Assembly (NCBI RefSeq): GCF_003367245.1
Contig: NZ_QRGR01000020.1
Span: 62,001 to 126,000, forward strand
Direction of reading: 5' to 3'
Source: Pontibacter diazotrophicus
GTDB lineage: Bacteria > Bacteroidota > Bacteroidia > Cytophagales > Hymenobacteraceae
Length of the DNA stretch: 64,000 nt
Shown here: positions 8,896 to 17,297 of the stretch, in pieces
How the letters are laid out: every line of letters begins with the position of its first letter
Position numbering within the stretch: position 1 is the stretch's first letter
Translations under genes and position numbers: made by a program
The notes under the pieces: model-generated
What the model was told of the DNA's origin: nothing
Databases searched by the model: none
The model's input: the letters and a program-made list of their open reading frames with translations, nothing else

Positions 8896-9684
8896 TTAAA
8901 TACTCCCCGTCCTGCCTCCATCCACCGCCAAGCTAACACCGTTGATGTAGGCGGCGGCAGGTGTGGCTAAGAAAGCGGCGGCGGCGGCTACCTCTTCCGG
9001 CTCGGCAAAACGTCGTGCGGGTATAGCTGCTTCCATCTCCTCCTGCACCTCCTGTTTGCTGCGCCCCGATTTCTCTGCCCTGCTTTCCACCAGCGACCAG
9101 ATGCGGCCTGTTTTGGTAGAGCCGGGAAGCACATTGTTGACCGTAATGCCGAACTGCCCCAACTCATTGGCCATCGTTTTCGCCCAGCTGGCTACCGCGC
9201 CGCGTGTGGTGTTCGATACACCTAAGCCTGGAATGGGTTCCTTTACAGAAGTGCTGATGATGTTGATAATGCGTCCGTAGCTCGCTTTCTTCATGAGCGG
9301 CACCACGGCCTGCACCAACTGGTGGTTGTTGATAAGGTGCATGTTGAAGGCGTTCAGAAATTCTTCTGGCTTTGCTTCGGTGATAGGTCCTCCCGGAGGG
9401 CCACCGGTATTATTTACCAGGATGTGTATTTCATCCTGCTCCTGTACGTAGGCCTTTATCTGCAGGTATACTTCATCCGGGTTTGAAAAATCAGCCACAA
9501 TATAATCATGCTGCTGCCCGCTGGCCTGATCAAGCGCATCGGCTATTTCCTTCAGTTTGTCCTCGTTGCGGGCTATCAGTGTCACACTGGCTCCCAAGGC
9601 TGCCAGTTCTGTAGCAATGGCTTTGCCAATGCCTTGGGTGCTGCCACACACAATGGCGCGTTTATCTTTCAGGTCTAAGTTCAT
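8896..9684 (-). CDS. Atypical short-chain dehydrogenase/reductase linked to the kynurenine genes
   Basis: 262 residues with a Rossmann fold. The cofactor motif GSTQGIG (14-20) and the NNTG variant (91-94) of the usual NNAG are present. Ser144 stands where the catalytic serine is expected, but the Tyr-x3-Lys pair is absent: the aligned positions read Ser157 and Arg161 (VSNTTRGAV). This matches the BKR_like_SDR_like subgroup, which is known to lack a perfect SDR tetrad. A C-terminal INGVSLAVDGG dinucleotide-side motif is normal. It is divergent from the 3-HAO gene (130-base shared promoter region) and codirectional with the ALDH. Its reaction is unknown; a role in an unassigned step of 2-aminomuconate or kynurenine breakdown is an inference from location. 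Confidence 0.85.
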   Translation of the reverse strand: MNLDLKDKRAIVCGSTQGIGKAIATELAALGASVTLIARNEDKLKEIADALDQASGQQHDYIVADFSNPDEVYLQIKAYVQEQDEIHILVNNTGGPPGGPITEAKPEEFLNAFNMHLINNHQLVQAVVPLMKKASYGRIINIISTSVKEPIPGLGVSNTTRGAVASWAKTMANELGQFGITVNNVLPGSTKTGRIWSLVESRAEKSGRSKQEVQEEMEAAIPARRFAEPEEVAAAAAFLATPAAAYINGVSLAVDGGRTGSI

Positions 9685-9814
9685 AAATTAAATGTACGGA
9701 AAACAGCGTAAACTTGCGCGGGCAATACCGCCGCAGGTGCAAGTGGCATTACCATTTTCAACCTCTTTTGCGTACCTTCAATTTGTCAACCCAATCAAAT
9801 AACGATACAAAACG

Positions 9815-10354
9815 ATGGCTATAACAAGACCTTTTAACTTTAAGGGCTGGATAGAAGAGAACCGCCACCTGCTGAAGCCGCCAGTAGGCAACCAACAGGT
9901 GTTTAAAGGCAATGATGATTTTATTGTGATGGTGGTCGGCGGACCAAACTCCCGCAAAGACTATCATTACGATGAAGGCGAAGAATTTTTTTACCAACTG
10001 GAGGGCGACATTGTGCTGAAGATAATAGAGGACGGCAAACCGGTGGATATTCCGATCAAGGAAGGTGAGATCTTCCTGCTGCCGCCACGCGTGCCGCATT
10101 CTCCACGTCGCCCTGCGAACACGGTGGGGCTGGTGGTGGAGCGCTACCGTAAAGCAGGAGAGAAAGACGGCTTCCTGTGGTTCTGCGAGAACTGCGGCAA
10201 TAAGTTGTATGAGGAGTACGCCGACGTAACGGATATTGTAGGGCAACTGCCTGTGATAATGGACAACTTCTGGAAGAGCGAGGAGCGCCGCACTTGCAAC
10301 AACTGTGGTGAGATAATGCAGCCACCCGTTCAGCCTGCTGAGGCGAAGCAGTAA
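9815..10354 (+). CDS. nbaC: 3-hydroxyanthranilate 3,4-dioxygenase
   Basis: 179 residues; cupin extradiol dioxygenase that opens the ring of 3-hydroxyanthranilate to 2-amino-3-carboxymuconate semialdehyde. The active-site ferrous ligands His51, Glu57 and His95 and the substrate-binding Arg47, Arg99 and Glu109 are all present at positions nearly the same as in the characterised Cupriavidus enzyme. The C-terminal rubredoxin-like second metal site of the bacterial type is complete (Cys124, Cys127, Cys161, Cys164). It is the first gene of the rightward group and is divergent from the SDR. A terminator follows, so it appears to be transcribed alone. Confidence 0.97.
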   Translation: MAITRPFNFKGWIEENRHLLKPPVGNQQVFKGNDDFIVMVVGGPNSRKDYHYDEGEEFFYQLEGDIVLKIIEDGKPVDIPIKEGEIFLLPPRVPHSPRRPANTVGLVVERYRKAGEKDGFLWFCENCGNKLYEEYADVTDIVGQLPVIMDNFWKSEERRTCNNCGEIMQPPVQPAEAKQ

Positions 10355-10375
10355 GAATTCATAACGAAGTAAAAG

Positions 10376-10424
10376 ACACCCTCGCAAACCTGTTTTATAA
10401 AGAAGGCTTGCGAGGGTGTTTTAT
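10376..10424 (+). terminator. Terminator after 3-HAO gene
   Basis: 12-base stem ACACCCTCGCAA (10376-10387) / TTGCGAGGGTGT (10408-10419), followed by TTTAT. Confidence 0.75.
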
Positions 10425-10493
10425 TTGAATAGTAAAGCTTAATAGCTGTTATTCCTTCTTCATTCTGAAAGAAAGCGGTTCTCTCCCACCTTT

Positions 10494-10566
10494 GTCATCC
10501 TGAAAGGATCTTGTGGGCAAGCCGCAAAAGCTTAACTTCCTTCTACCAGGATCCTTTCAGGATGAC
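10494..10566. repeat. MITE-like inverted-repeat element, copy 1
   Basis: 73 bases whose ends are near-perfect inverted repeats (GTCATCCTGAAAGGATC ... GGATCCTTTCAGGATGAC). The interior holds CTTGTGGGCAAG and AAGCTTAAC. The reverse complement of 30595-30681 aligns along the whole length, so the two are copies of one element in opposite orientation. There is no coding content. Confidence 0.8.
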
Positions 10567-10676
10567 AGAAAAGAATGAACTAAGACTGTTTGCCTGCTCA
10601 TCAAATCCTTTAGGTACAGCGGCAAACAAAACCATGCCTGCCAGACTTTAGTAAGTATCAGACAAGAGTACTTATT

Positions 10677-12005
10677 ATGGAAAAACACATTCGCCTTACC
10701 TTATCCTTCCTAACTGCTATAGTTCTTTTATCCGGTTGTAATTCAAACCACCCGGTGGTGCAGGAGCAGCCTAAAACAGTAGAAACGCCTGCAGGGCAGC
10801 AGGTAACCTTGCCTCCGCCACATGCCACAGAATCCGGCCGGAACTTCAGCAACGTCATCGGTTGGGAAGAGGGCCGTACACCAACAGCACCCGCAGGTTT
10901 TACCGTGACAAAATATGCCGACGGCCTGGAGAACCCACGCTGGCTATACGTTACTCCGAACGGCGATGTGCTGGTAGCAGAGGCAAACACAGAGGTAGGC
11001 TTCTGGAAGCGGCTTGGCGCTAAAATCGTAGGCATCACAAAATCGATGGCCCTTGGCAATAGCGCCAACCGGATTACGCTTTTCAGAGACACCGACGCGG
11101 ATGGCCAACCAGATATGCGGGAAAAATTCCTGAGTGATTTAAACCAACCACTCGGTATGCTGGTGCTGGACAACATGTTTTATGTGGCTAATACGGATGG
11201 TATATGGCGCTACCCTTACCAGGCTGGCCAGACGAACATTACGGCAAAGGGAGAGAAAGTCCTGGAACTGCCTGCCGGAGGCTATAACAACCACTGGACA
11301 CGCAACATTATCGCTAACGCGGACGGTTCTAGACTGTACGTGGCTGTCGGGTCGGCGAGCGACCATGGGGAGCATGGTATGGAGTACGAAGAACGGAGAG
11401 CGAATATCCTGGAGGTAAACCCGGACGGATCGGGCGAGCGGGTGTATGCCAGCGGCCTTCGCAACCCGGTGGGGATGGGTTGGGCACCTAGCACCAACAC
11501 CCTCTGGACCTCTGTGAACGAGCGCGACGATTTAGGAGACGAGCTGGTGCCGGATTATTTAACCAGTGTGCAGGAGGGAGGCTTTTATGGCTGGCCCTAC
11601 GCCTACTTCGGTCCGAACGAAGACCCGGAGTGGCTGGGGCAGCGGCCAGACCTGGTCGAGCAAACCATTGTGCCGGATGTACCCCTGGTGTCGCACTCTG
11701 CCTCGCTGGGCCTGGCCTTTTATGATAAAACCGCTTTTCCGGAGAAGTACCACAACGGCGCATTTGTGGGGCAGCATGGCTCCTGGAGGCGGTCAGAGTT
11801 GGTGGGGTACAAGGTCGTGTTTGTGCCGTTCCGGGATGGGATGCCTGCTGGCCCTCCGGAAGATTTCCTGACAGGCTTTTTTGCCGATAGAGAAGATGAT
11901 GAAGTGTATGGCCGCCCGGTCGGTATTGCGGTGCTGCCAGACGGTTCGATGCTTGTGGCCGATGATACCAGCAACACCATCTGGCGGGTGAGTGTCCGGC
12001 AGTAG
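10677..12005 (+). CDS. Sorbosone-dehydrogenase-like beta-propeller lipoprotein
   Basis: 442 residues. The signal peptide ends in the lipobox LLSGC (Cys21), so it is predicted to be anchored in the envelope. The rest is a soluble quinoprotein-glucose/sorbosone dehydrogenase-type propeller: GLENPRWLYVTPNGDVLVAE at the first blade, YASGLRNPVGMGW, GFYGWPYAYFG and PVGIAVLPDGSMLVADD. This family (L-sorbosone dehydrogenase/GDH-B fold) commonly uses PQQ and oxidises sugars, but the substrate cannot be read from sequence. It interrupts the kynurenine genes without an evident pathway link. It is 148 bases from ACMSD. Confidence 0.85.
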   Translation: MEKHIRLTLSFLTAIVLLSGCNSNHPVVQEQPKTVETPAGQQVTLPPPHATESGRNFSNVIGWEEGRTPTAPAGFTVTKYADGLENPRWLYVTPNGDVLVAEANTEVGFWKRLGAKIVGITKSMALGNSANRITLFRDTDADGQPDMREKFLSDLNQPLGMLVLDNMFYVANTDGIWRYPYQAGQTNITAKGEKVLELPAGGYNNHWTRNIIANADGSRLYVAVGSASDHGEHGMEYEERRANILEVNPDGSGERVYASGLRNPVGMGWAPSTNTLWTSVNERDDLGDELVPDYLTSVQEGGFYGWPYAYFGPNEDPEWLGQRPDLVEQTIVPDVPLVSHSASLGLAFYDKTAFPEKYHNGAFVGQHGSWRRSELVGYKVVFVPFRDGMPAGPPEDFLTGFFADREDDEVYGRPVGIAVLPDGSMLVADDTSNTIWRVSVRQ

Positions 12006-12152
12006 TGCAGGAACATAGTGGCTGCCAGGCCTTTTCTTTTGCGGCTAAGCTTTTGCCGGGAAACATGCGTAATAAGAAGAAAAGCTGTATATTGATGAAT
12101 TGCTCTTTGCCGCGCTGCCGGTATTCAAGTCATTTTCATTCTGCTCGTTCAC

Positions 12153-13250
12153 ATGCAAAAGAAAAAGCCTCACGCTACGCCTACTGCTGGTGCCAACCTG
12201 TTTAAGGTCGACATCCACACGCACATTCTGCCGCGCACGTGGCCGGACCTGCGGGAGCGCTACGGCTATGGCGGCTTTATACGGCTGGAGCATCACAAGC
12301 CCTGCTGTGCCCGCATGATGATGGACGATAAATTCTTCAGGGAGATACAGGACAACAGCTGGGACCCCAAAGTGCGGATGCACGAATGCAACCAGCACCA
12401 GGTGGGAGTGCAGGTGCTGAGCACAGTGCCGGTTATGTTTAACTACTGGGCTAAACCAGAGCATACCTACGACCTCTCCCGCATGCTGAACGACCACATC
12501 GCAGGCGTAGTGGCAGATTACCCCGACCGCTTCGTAGGATTAGGCACCCTGCCGATGCAGGCGCCTGAACTGGCGGTAAAAGAGCTGGAGCGATGCGTGA
12601 AAGAACTGGGCCTGGCGGGCGTGCAAATCGGCACGCACATCAATGAGCATAACTTAGATTCTCCGTTTCTTTTCCCCGTTTTTGAGGCAGCAGAAGCGCT
12701 GGGTGCTGCTGTTTTCGTGCACCCCTGGGATATGTACGGCAAGAAGAATATGAGCAAATACTGGCTGCCGTGGCTGGTGGGCATGCCCGCCGAAACAAGC
12801 CTGGCCATCTGCTCCATGATATTTGGAGGCGTATTTGAACGCCTGCCCAAACTGCGTGTTGCTTTTGCACACGGCGGAGGTTCCTTTCCTGCTACCATCG
12901 GCCGCATTGCCCACGGCTTCGAAGTTCGCCCGGACCTTTGTGCCGTCGATAACAATGTAAACCCGCGGGAGTACCTGGGTAAGTTCTACCTCGACTCACT
13001 GGTACATGAACCAAAGGTGCTGGAGTATTTGGTTGATTTGGTGGGAGCAAACAACATCGCCCTCGGCACCGATTACCCTTTCCCGCTTGGTGAACTGGAG
13101 CCTGGCAAACTCATCGAATCGATGCCCTACGACCGCGCCACCAAAGACCGCATGCTGCACGGAACTGCCCTGGAGTGGCTGAACCTGAAGAAGGAGCAGT
13201 TTGTAAAAGAAGCTCCTTCTTCAGCAACAAAAGCTGAAGAAGGAGCTTAG
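12153..13250 (+). CDS. nbaD: 2-amino-3-carboxymuconate-6-semialdehyde decarboxylase (ACMSD)
   Basis: 365 residues; amidohydrolase-fold zinc decarboxylase converting 2-amino-3-carboxymuconate semialdehyde to 2-aminomuconate semialdehyde, steering carbon away from quinolinate/NAD synthesis. Zinc ligands are His22 and His24 (DIHTHILP), His190 (FVHPWDMYG) and Asp307 (LGTDYPFP); the catalytic His240 lies in AFAHGGG. The ATG at 12153 gives about 13 more residues than the usual MKIDIHTH start, but no later in-frame ATG precedes the metal motif. The last 13 codons form a perfect hairpin (see 13210-13248), giving an unusual Ala/Ser/Glu tail. It lies between the sorbosone-type gene and kynU. Confidence 0.95.
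   Translation: MQKKKPHATPTAGANLFKVDIHTHILPRTWPDLRERYGYGGFIRLEHHKPCCARMMMDDKFFREIQDNSWDPKVRMHECNQHQVGVQVLSTVPVMFNYWAKPEHTYDLSRMLNDHIAGVVADYPDRFVGLGTLPMQAPELAVKELERCVKELGLAGVQIGTHINEHNLDSPFLFPVFEAAEALGAAVFVHPWDMYGKKNMSKYWLPWLVGMPAETSLAICSMIFGGVFERLPKLRVAFAHGGGSFPATIGRIAHGFEVRPDLCAVDNNVNPREYLGKFYLDSLVHEPKVLEYLVDLVGANNIALGTDYPFPLGELEPGKLIESMPYDRATKDRMLHGTALEWLNLKKEQFVKEAPSSATKAEEGA
13210..13248 (+). promoter_or_regulatory. 16-bp perfect inverted repeat inside the 3' end of the ACMSD gene
   Basis: AAGCTCCTTCTTCAGC (13210-13225) and its exact reverse complement (13233-13248) with a 7-base loop. It overlaps the final codons and reaches the stop codon at 13248-13250. No T-run follows. A second, 9-base hairpin (TTGTTGGTG / CACCAACAA, 13263-13285) lies just downstream. 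They probably protect or end the transcript. Confidence 0.7.
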
Positions 13251-13640
13251 CTCTGGTCGCCGTTGTTGGTGTTTTTCACCAACAATTTGCTTAAGCTTCA
13301 AACTGTCAAGCATTCTTCTTACTGTTTCTGCTTTACCGGGTCAAACCACCCCTAACTCCTCCTGGGGGTGCAGGGGCCCCCTTTAGAGTCCAAGGCGGGG
13401 AGTCTGTAGTTGCTCTTTTACAAGCTATTGCTTCGTAGCTTCTGCTTTTCTCCACATAGATTCATCAAAATCTACCGAAACCACGCCTGCTCTAAAGACC
13501 TCGCAGCGTGCGCAGCTCCTGCGAGCGTCTGCCGCATAAGCCTTTCTTACTCGTAACTCAACATGCATTTCCTTATATTAGCAGCATTCAGAAAACAATA
13601 GCTGCGTAAAGTAGCTTATTTATAAAACATCCGCACAAGC
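13251..13640. other. 390-base intergenic region before kynU
   Basis: No gene is visible. It holds the hairpin at 13263-13285, the half-copy repeat at 13336-13406, and a weak CTCGCAG...CTGCGAG pairing at 13500-13525. No clear -33/-7 promoter was recognised directly before kynU. Confidence 0.7.
13336..13406. repeat. Solo left unit of the TIR repeat, copy B
   Basis: Nearly identical to 8629-8698 in the same orientation, but no matching right terminal repeat follows. It looks like a half-element. Confidence 0.75.
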
Positions 13641-14924
13641 ATGAACTATCAGAATACCCTCGCTTTCGCACAGGAGCAGGACCAGCTAGACCCGTTAAGG
13701 CACTTTAAAGACCGCTTTTACTTTCCGCAGGTAAACAAGCAGGACGCTATTTACCTCTGTGGCAACTCGCTGGGACTACAGCCGAAGTCGGCACAGATGT
13801 ACATCGACAATGAAATGTATAAGTGGGCCAATCTGGCGGTGGAAGGCCATTTTAAAGGAGAGGAACCTTGGGTGAACTATCACGAACTGCTGGCTCCAGG
13901 TGCGGCCCGTGTGGTGGGTGCCAGAGAAAGCGAGGTGGTGGTCATGAACCAGCTGACAGTGAACCTGCACTTGATGCTGGTGTCCTTCTATCGGCCGCAG
14001 GGCAGGCGTTTTAAAATCATCACGGAGGGAGGGGCTTTCCCATCCGACCAGTATGCCCTGGAGACGCAAACTAGATTCCATGGCTATAACCCGGATGAAG
14101 CCGTGATAGAGCTTTTCCCGCGCGAGGGCGAGCATGCCCTGCGAACGGAAGATATTCTGGCAAGCATAAAAGAACATGCCGACGAGCTGGCATTAGTGAT
14201 GATGGGCGGCATTAACTACTATACCGGGCAGGTGTTTGACATGGAGGCCATCACAAAGGCAGGCCACGAAGCAGGCGCTTTTGTAGGCTTTGACCTGGCG
14301 CATGCTGCCGGTAATGTGCCCCTGCACCTGCACGACTGGGATGTGGATTTCGCTGTGTGGTGCAGCTATAAGTACCTTAACTCCGGCCCGGGCGGCACAT
14401 CTGGGGTGTATGTGCACGAGCGGTTCGGCAACGACTCCAGCATACCCCGCTTTGCAGGTTGGTGGGGCCACAATGCAAAAGAGCGCTTCCAGATGAAAAA
14501 AGGCTTTAAACCAATGGAAGGCGCAGCAGGCTGGCAACTAAGCAACAGCCAGATTCTGCCGATGGCTGTACACCGCGCCTCCCTGGAGCTGTTCGACGAG
14601 GCAGGTATGGAAAACCTTCGCGCCAAAAGCGAAAAACTCACAGGTTATCTGGAGTACCTGATCGACGATGTGCCGGTGGGAGAGGATGTGCTGGAAATGA
14701 TTACGCCGCGCGACCCGCAGGCCCGCGGCTGCCAGATATCCATGCTGGTAAAACAGAATTCCCGGCAATTATTCGATAGGCTGATGGAAGCCGGCATTAT
14801 CGTGGACTACCGGGAGCCAAACGTGATACGGGTGGCCCCCACGCCACTCTATAACAGCTTTGAAGAAGTATATCGCTTTTCTGAAATCCTGCACGGAAGC
14901 CTGCAGACAGTGGGGCAGAAATAA
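13641..14924 (+). CDS. kynU: Kynureninase
   Basis: 427 residues; PLP enzyme of fold type I that cleaves kynurenine or 3-hydroxykynurenine to anthranilate or 3-hydroxyanthranilate plus alanine. The PLP lysine is Lys244 in CSYKYLNSGPGG. Other family landmarks are YLCGNSLGLQP (38-48), the GFDLAHAAGN motif (216-225, with the PLP-binding Asp218) and GWWGHN. Its product feeds 3-HAO. It is followed by a strong terminator. Confidence 0.97.
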   Translation: MNYQNTLAFAQEQDQLDPLRHFKDRFYFPQVNKQDAIYLCGNSLGLQPKSAQMYIDNEMYKWANLAVEGHFKGEEPWVNYHELLAPGAARVVGARESEVVVMNQLTVNLHLMLVSFYRPQGRRFKIITEGGAFPSDQYALETQTRFHGYNPDEAVIELFPREGEHALRTEDILASIKEHADELALVMMGGINYYTGQVFDMEAITKAGHEAGAFVGFDLAHAAGNVPLHLHDWDVDFAVWCSYKYLNSGPGGTSGVYVHERFGNDSSIPRFAGWWGHNAKERFQMKKGFKPMEGAAGWQLSNSQILPMAVHRASLELFDEAGMENLRAKSEKLTGYLEYLIDDVPVGEDVLEMITPRDPQARGCQISMLVKQNSRQLFDRLMEAGIIVDYREPNVIRVAPTPLYNSFEEVYRFSEILHGSLQTVGQK

Positions 14925-14986
14925 GCATGGCAGGAAGCTTCATAAAAATATTGAGATAAGTAAACTGTAGCTTTTTCAACACGCAT

Positions 14987-15030
14987 ACGAGCAGCGGCTG
15001 GCATAACGATGTCAGCCGCTGCTCGTTTTA
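14987..15030 (+). terminator. Terminator after kynU
   Basis: 14-base perfect stem ACGAGCAGCGGCTG / CAGCCGCTGCTCGT with a 12-base loop, followed by TTTTA. Confidence 0.85.
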
Positions 15031-15219
15031 TAGGCTCTTTCTTTTGTGTATATTGCTATACAGATATTGTAAACAGTGCGGGTCCTTTTTATCTAGCCAT
15101 GCAGGTTTGATAGTGGAATAACTCTTTGGAAGGTAAGTAAATAGTAATGAAATCAGGCTCTGGCATTAATGACGTAAGATTGTCGTAATGGTGACGCAAG
15201 GCCTGCTCCGGTTCCAAAA

Positions 15220-15227
15220 TACCTTTG
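15220..15227 (+). promoter_or_regulatory. Bacteroidota -7 box TACCTTTG before the XRE gene
   Basis: Exact TAnnTTTG match 25 bases before the ATG at 15253. The -33 element is weak. The rest of the 328-base gap after kynU holds only the kynU terminator. Confidence 0.5.
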
Positions 15228-15252
15228 CTAATGAACTTAAACAACATGTGAT

Positions 15253-15855
15253 ATGGACAATACTACATTAGCAACGAAAATCAAGGAACTTAGAAAAAGA
15301 AATGGATTCTCTCAGGAGCAGCTCGCAGAAGAATCGATGTTGAGCCTTAGGACAGTTCAGAGAATAGAGAGTGGGGAGTCTGTTCCGAGGGGCGATACCC
15401 TGACAAAATTGACTGCTGCGTTGAAGGTGCGTCCGGATGACGTGCTCGAATGGGCACCAACCGAAGACAGGGGCTACCTTACAGTGTTAAACCTGGGAGG
15501 GTTTGGATTTCTTATCAATCCCTTCTTAGGCATAGTTATCCCTTTGGTTATGTGGATTTTAAAAAAGGATAAAATTAAGCTTGTGGATGATACAGGCAGG
15601 AAGCTTATATCATTCCAGTTGACCTGGACCATTATGCTGTATGCTACTATGCTGATCGCCACAGAAGGGAAGTACATCTTTTACAGTTTATCATTTAAAC
15701 ACTTCATCACCGCGCTCTTTGTCAGTCCTTCTCTTTTGGGGATGATTTTGACCTTTCTTTACTTCTATAACATTGCTATAATTGCTTTGAATGTCTGGAG
15801 GAGCCGAAATGAACTTAAGAGCATCTATGTTCCAGCCATCCCATTCCTGAAGTAA
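15253..15855 (+). CDS. XRE-type HTH regulator fused to a membrane domain
   Basis: 200 residues. Residues about 8-60 are a Cro/C1-type helix-turn-helix (IKELRKRNGFSQEQLAEES ... RTVQRIESGESVPRGDTL). From about residue 75 there are three to four hydrophobic segments (NLGGFGFLINPFLGIVIPLV, then about 117-135 and 140-180) resembling DUF4870-type membrane domains. The architecture suggests a membrane-tethered DNA-binding protein that may sense membrane state; this is an inference. Codon use is more AT-rich than the neighbouring kynurenine genes. It heads a block of three codirectional genes (XRE, GNAT, Vat-like) with short gaps. Confidence 0.85.
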   Translation: MDNTTLATKIKELRKRNGFSQEQLAEESMLSLRTVQRIESGESVPRGDTLTKLTAALKVRPDDVLEWAPTEDRGYLTVLNLGGFGFLINPFLGIVIPLVMWILKKDKIKLVDDTGRKLISFQLTWTIMLYATMLIATEGKYIFYSLSFKHFITALFVSPSLLGMILTFLYFYNIAIIALNVWRSRNELKSIYVPAIPFLK

Positions 15856-15920
15856 AAATTCTGATTAGGACGAACATGCAAAGCTGAAGGATCACAGGTA
15901 AATTTTACAACAGGAGAAAT

Positions 15921-16364
15921 ATGATTCGAGCCTACACAAGTAAAGATAAAGAGGAGCTTGTGGCCCTGCTCCGGCTTAACACACCACAGTACTTTGATGA
16001 GTCCGAGGAAGCCGACTTTATAGAGTATCTTGACAACCGGTTGGAAGACTATTTTGTCGTAGAGGACAATAGGGAAATCATCGGTTCGGGAGGTATCAAT
16101 TACTTTCCTGAGTCAAAGCTGGCCTGTATATCCTGGGACATGGTACACCCCAATTTCCAGGGAAGAGGCGTTGGAAAACAACTCACGCTTCACCGAATTG
16201 AGCACATCAAAAAGAATCCGGCTATCAATCTGATTGTCGTCAGGACAACCCAACTCGTGTATAAGTTTTATGAGAAGATGGGGTTTGACTTAGAAAAAAC
16301 GGAGAAAGATTTTTGGGCAAAAGGCTTTGACCTTTACCAGATGCAAATGACATTGGAAAAGTAA
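15921..16364 (+). CDS. GNAT-family N-acetyltransferase
   Basis: 147 residues, a single GNAT domain. The acetyl-CoA pyrophosphate loop is VHPNFQGRGVGKQL (about 73-86), following the usual Q/RxxGxG/A pattern, and the C-terminal part has LVYKFYEKMGFD, typical of the last strand-helix unit. The substrate is unknown. It lies 65 bases after the XRE gene and 45 before the Vat-like gene. It could acetylate a small molecule or a protein N-terminus. Confidence 0.85.
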   Translation: MIRAYTSKDKEELVALLRLNTPQYFDESEEADFIEYLDNRLEDYFVVEDNREIIGSGGINYFPESKLACISWDMVHPNFQGRGVGKQLTLHRIEHIKKNPAINLIVVRTTQLVYKFYEKMGFDLEKTEKDFWAKGFDLYQMQMTLEK

Positions 16365-16409
16365 ATATGGCTCCTTCAGGAGTGCTTCCTCTAAACCAAC
16401 TCAAGACAA

Positions 16410-17039
16410 ATGACAGGCCCGAACAAAGACGACATATTTCCCTTAGCCCACCACAACAGACTTTGCTTCCTTAAAAACATCATTTCCAATCCAAACATTA
16501 TAGTAGGTGATTATACATACTATGATGATTTTGAAGATGTGCATAACTTTGAGAAGAATGTAAAGTATCATTTTGATTTTATAGGCGACAAACTGATAAT
16601 AGGGAAATTTTGTATGATAGCGTCAGGAGTCACCTTCATTATGAACGGGGCCAACCACCTGTCAGACGCTATTACATCATATCCGTTCGCCATTTTTGGC
16701 AATGGCTGGCAGGATGCCATGAATGGGAAAGCCTATCCCAGCAAAGGCGACACGGTAATAGGAAATGATGTTTGGATAGGGTATAAGGCTACTGTCATGG
16801 CAGGCGTAAAAGTAGGCGACGGAGCAATTATTGCGGCCAATGCTACGGTAACCAGAGATGTAGCGCCTTATACCATTGTGGGAGGAAATCCGGCAAAAGA
16901 AATTAAAAAGCGATTTTCAGAAGAACAGATAAACGAATTGCTAGCCATAAAATGGTGGGACTGGGACATAGAGAAAATAACACAGAACCTGCATCACCTA
17001 ACAGGCAAAAGCATAAATAACCTGAACGGTAGCGAATAA
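16410..17039 (+). CDS. Vat-like xenobiotic O-acetyltransferase (streptogramin A acetyltransferase family)
   Basis: 209 residues, left-handed beta-helix acyltransferase. Family marks: ILVGEYSYYD-like IIVGDYTYYDD (30-40), GDKLIIGKFCMIASGVTFIMNGANH (59-83) with catalytic His83 equivalent to His82 of VatD, GNDVWIG, VGDGAIIAANATVTRDVAPYTIVGGNPAKEIKKRFS and the WWDWD motif. The family acetylates streptogramin A antibiotics or chloramphenicol (Vat/CatB group); many chromosomal members have untested substrates. It is the third gene of the AT-richer block, which could have arrived by transfer. Activity against a drug is possible but not shown by sequence. Confidence 0.88.
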   Translation: MTGPNKDDIFPLAHHNRLCFLKNIISNPNIIVGDYTYYDDFEDVHNFEKNVKYHFDFIGDKLIIGKFCMIASGVTFIMNGANHLSDAITSYPFAIFGNGWQDAMNGKAYPSKGDTVIGNDVWIGYKATVMAGVKVGDGAIIAANATVTRDVAPYTIVGGNPAKEIKKRFSEEQINELLAIKWWDWDIEKITQNLHHLTGKSINNLNGSE

Positions 17040-17297
17040 ACAGCGCCTTTGGCAAGCATTCTACGTTCGCTTTCCCTCTCACTACTAACGCCTTCAAGTC
17101 CTCATTCTTTCTGAGCTCCTTCAACTGCTTATAAAATCTTTACCGCATTCGCTAGCGCTGCAATCTGTGGGCGGATGCGGCCGTTTCTCTTGCCGGTTAG
17201 CAACAGCGCTATACCGGAACTATAGTTGTTGCGCTAATCCTATAACGAACTGGTATCGTAGAGGAAAGAAACAGTTCTTAGACGAAAACAAACAACT

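Noticed and set aside
12005..12205. Short plus-strand frame before ACMSD
   Set aside because: No similarity, and it overlaps the real ACMSD start in another frame.
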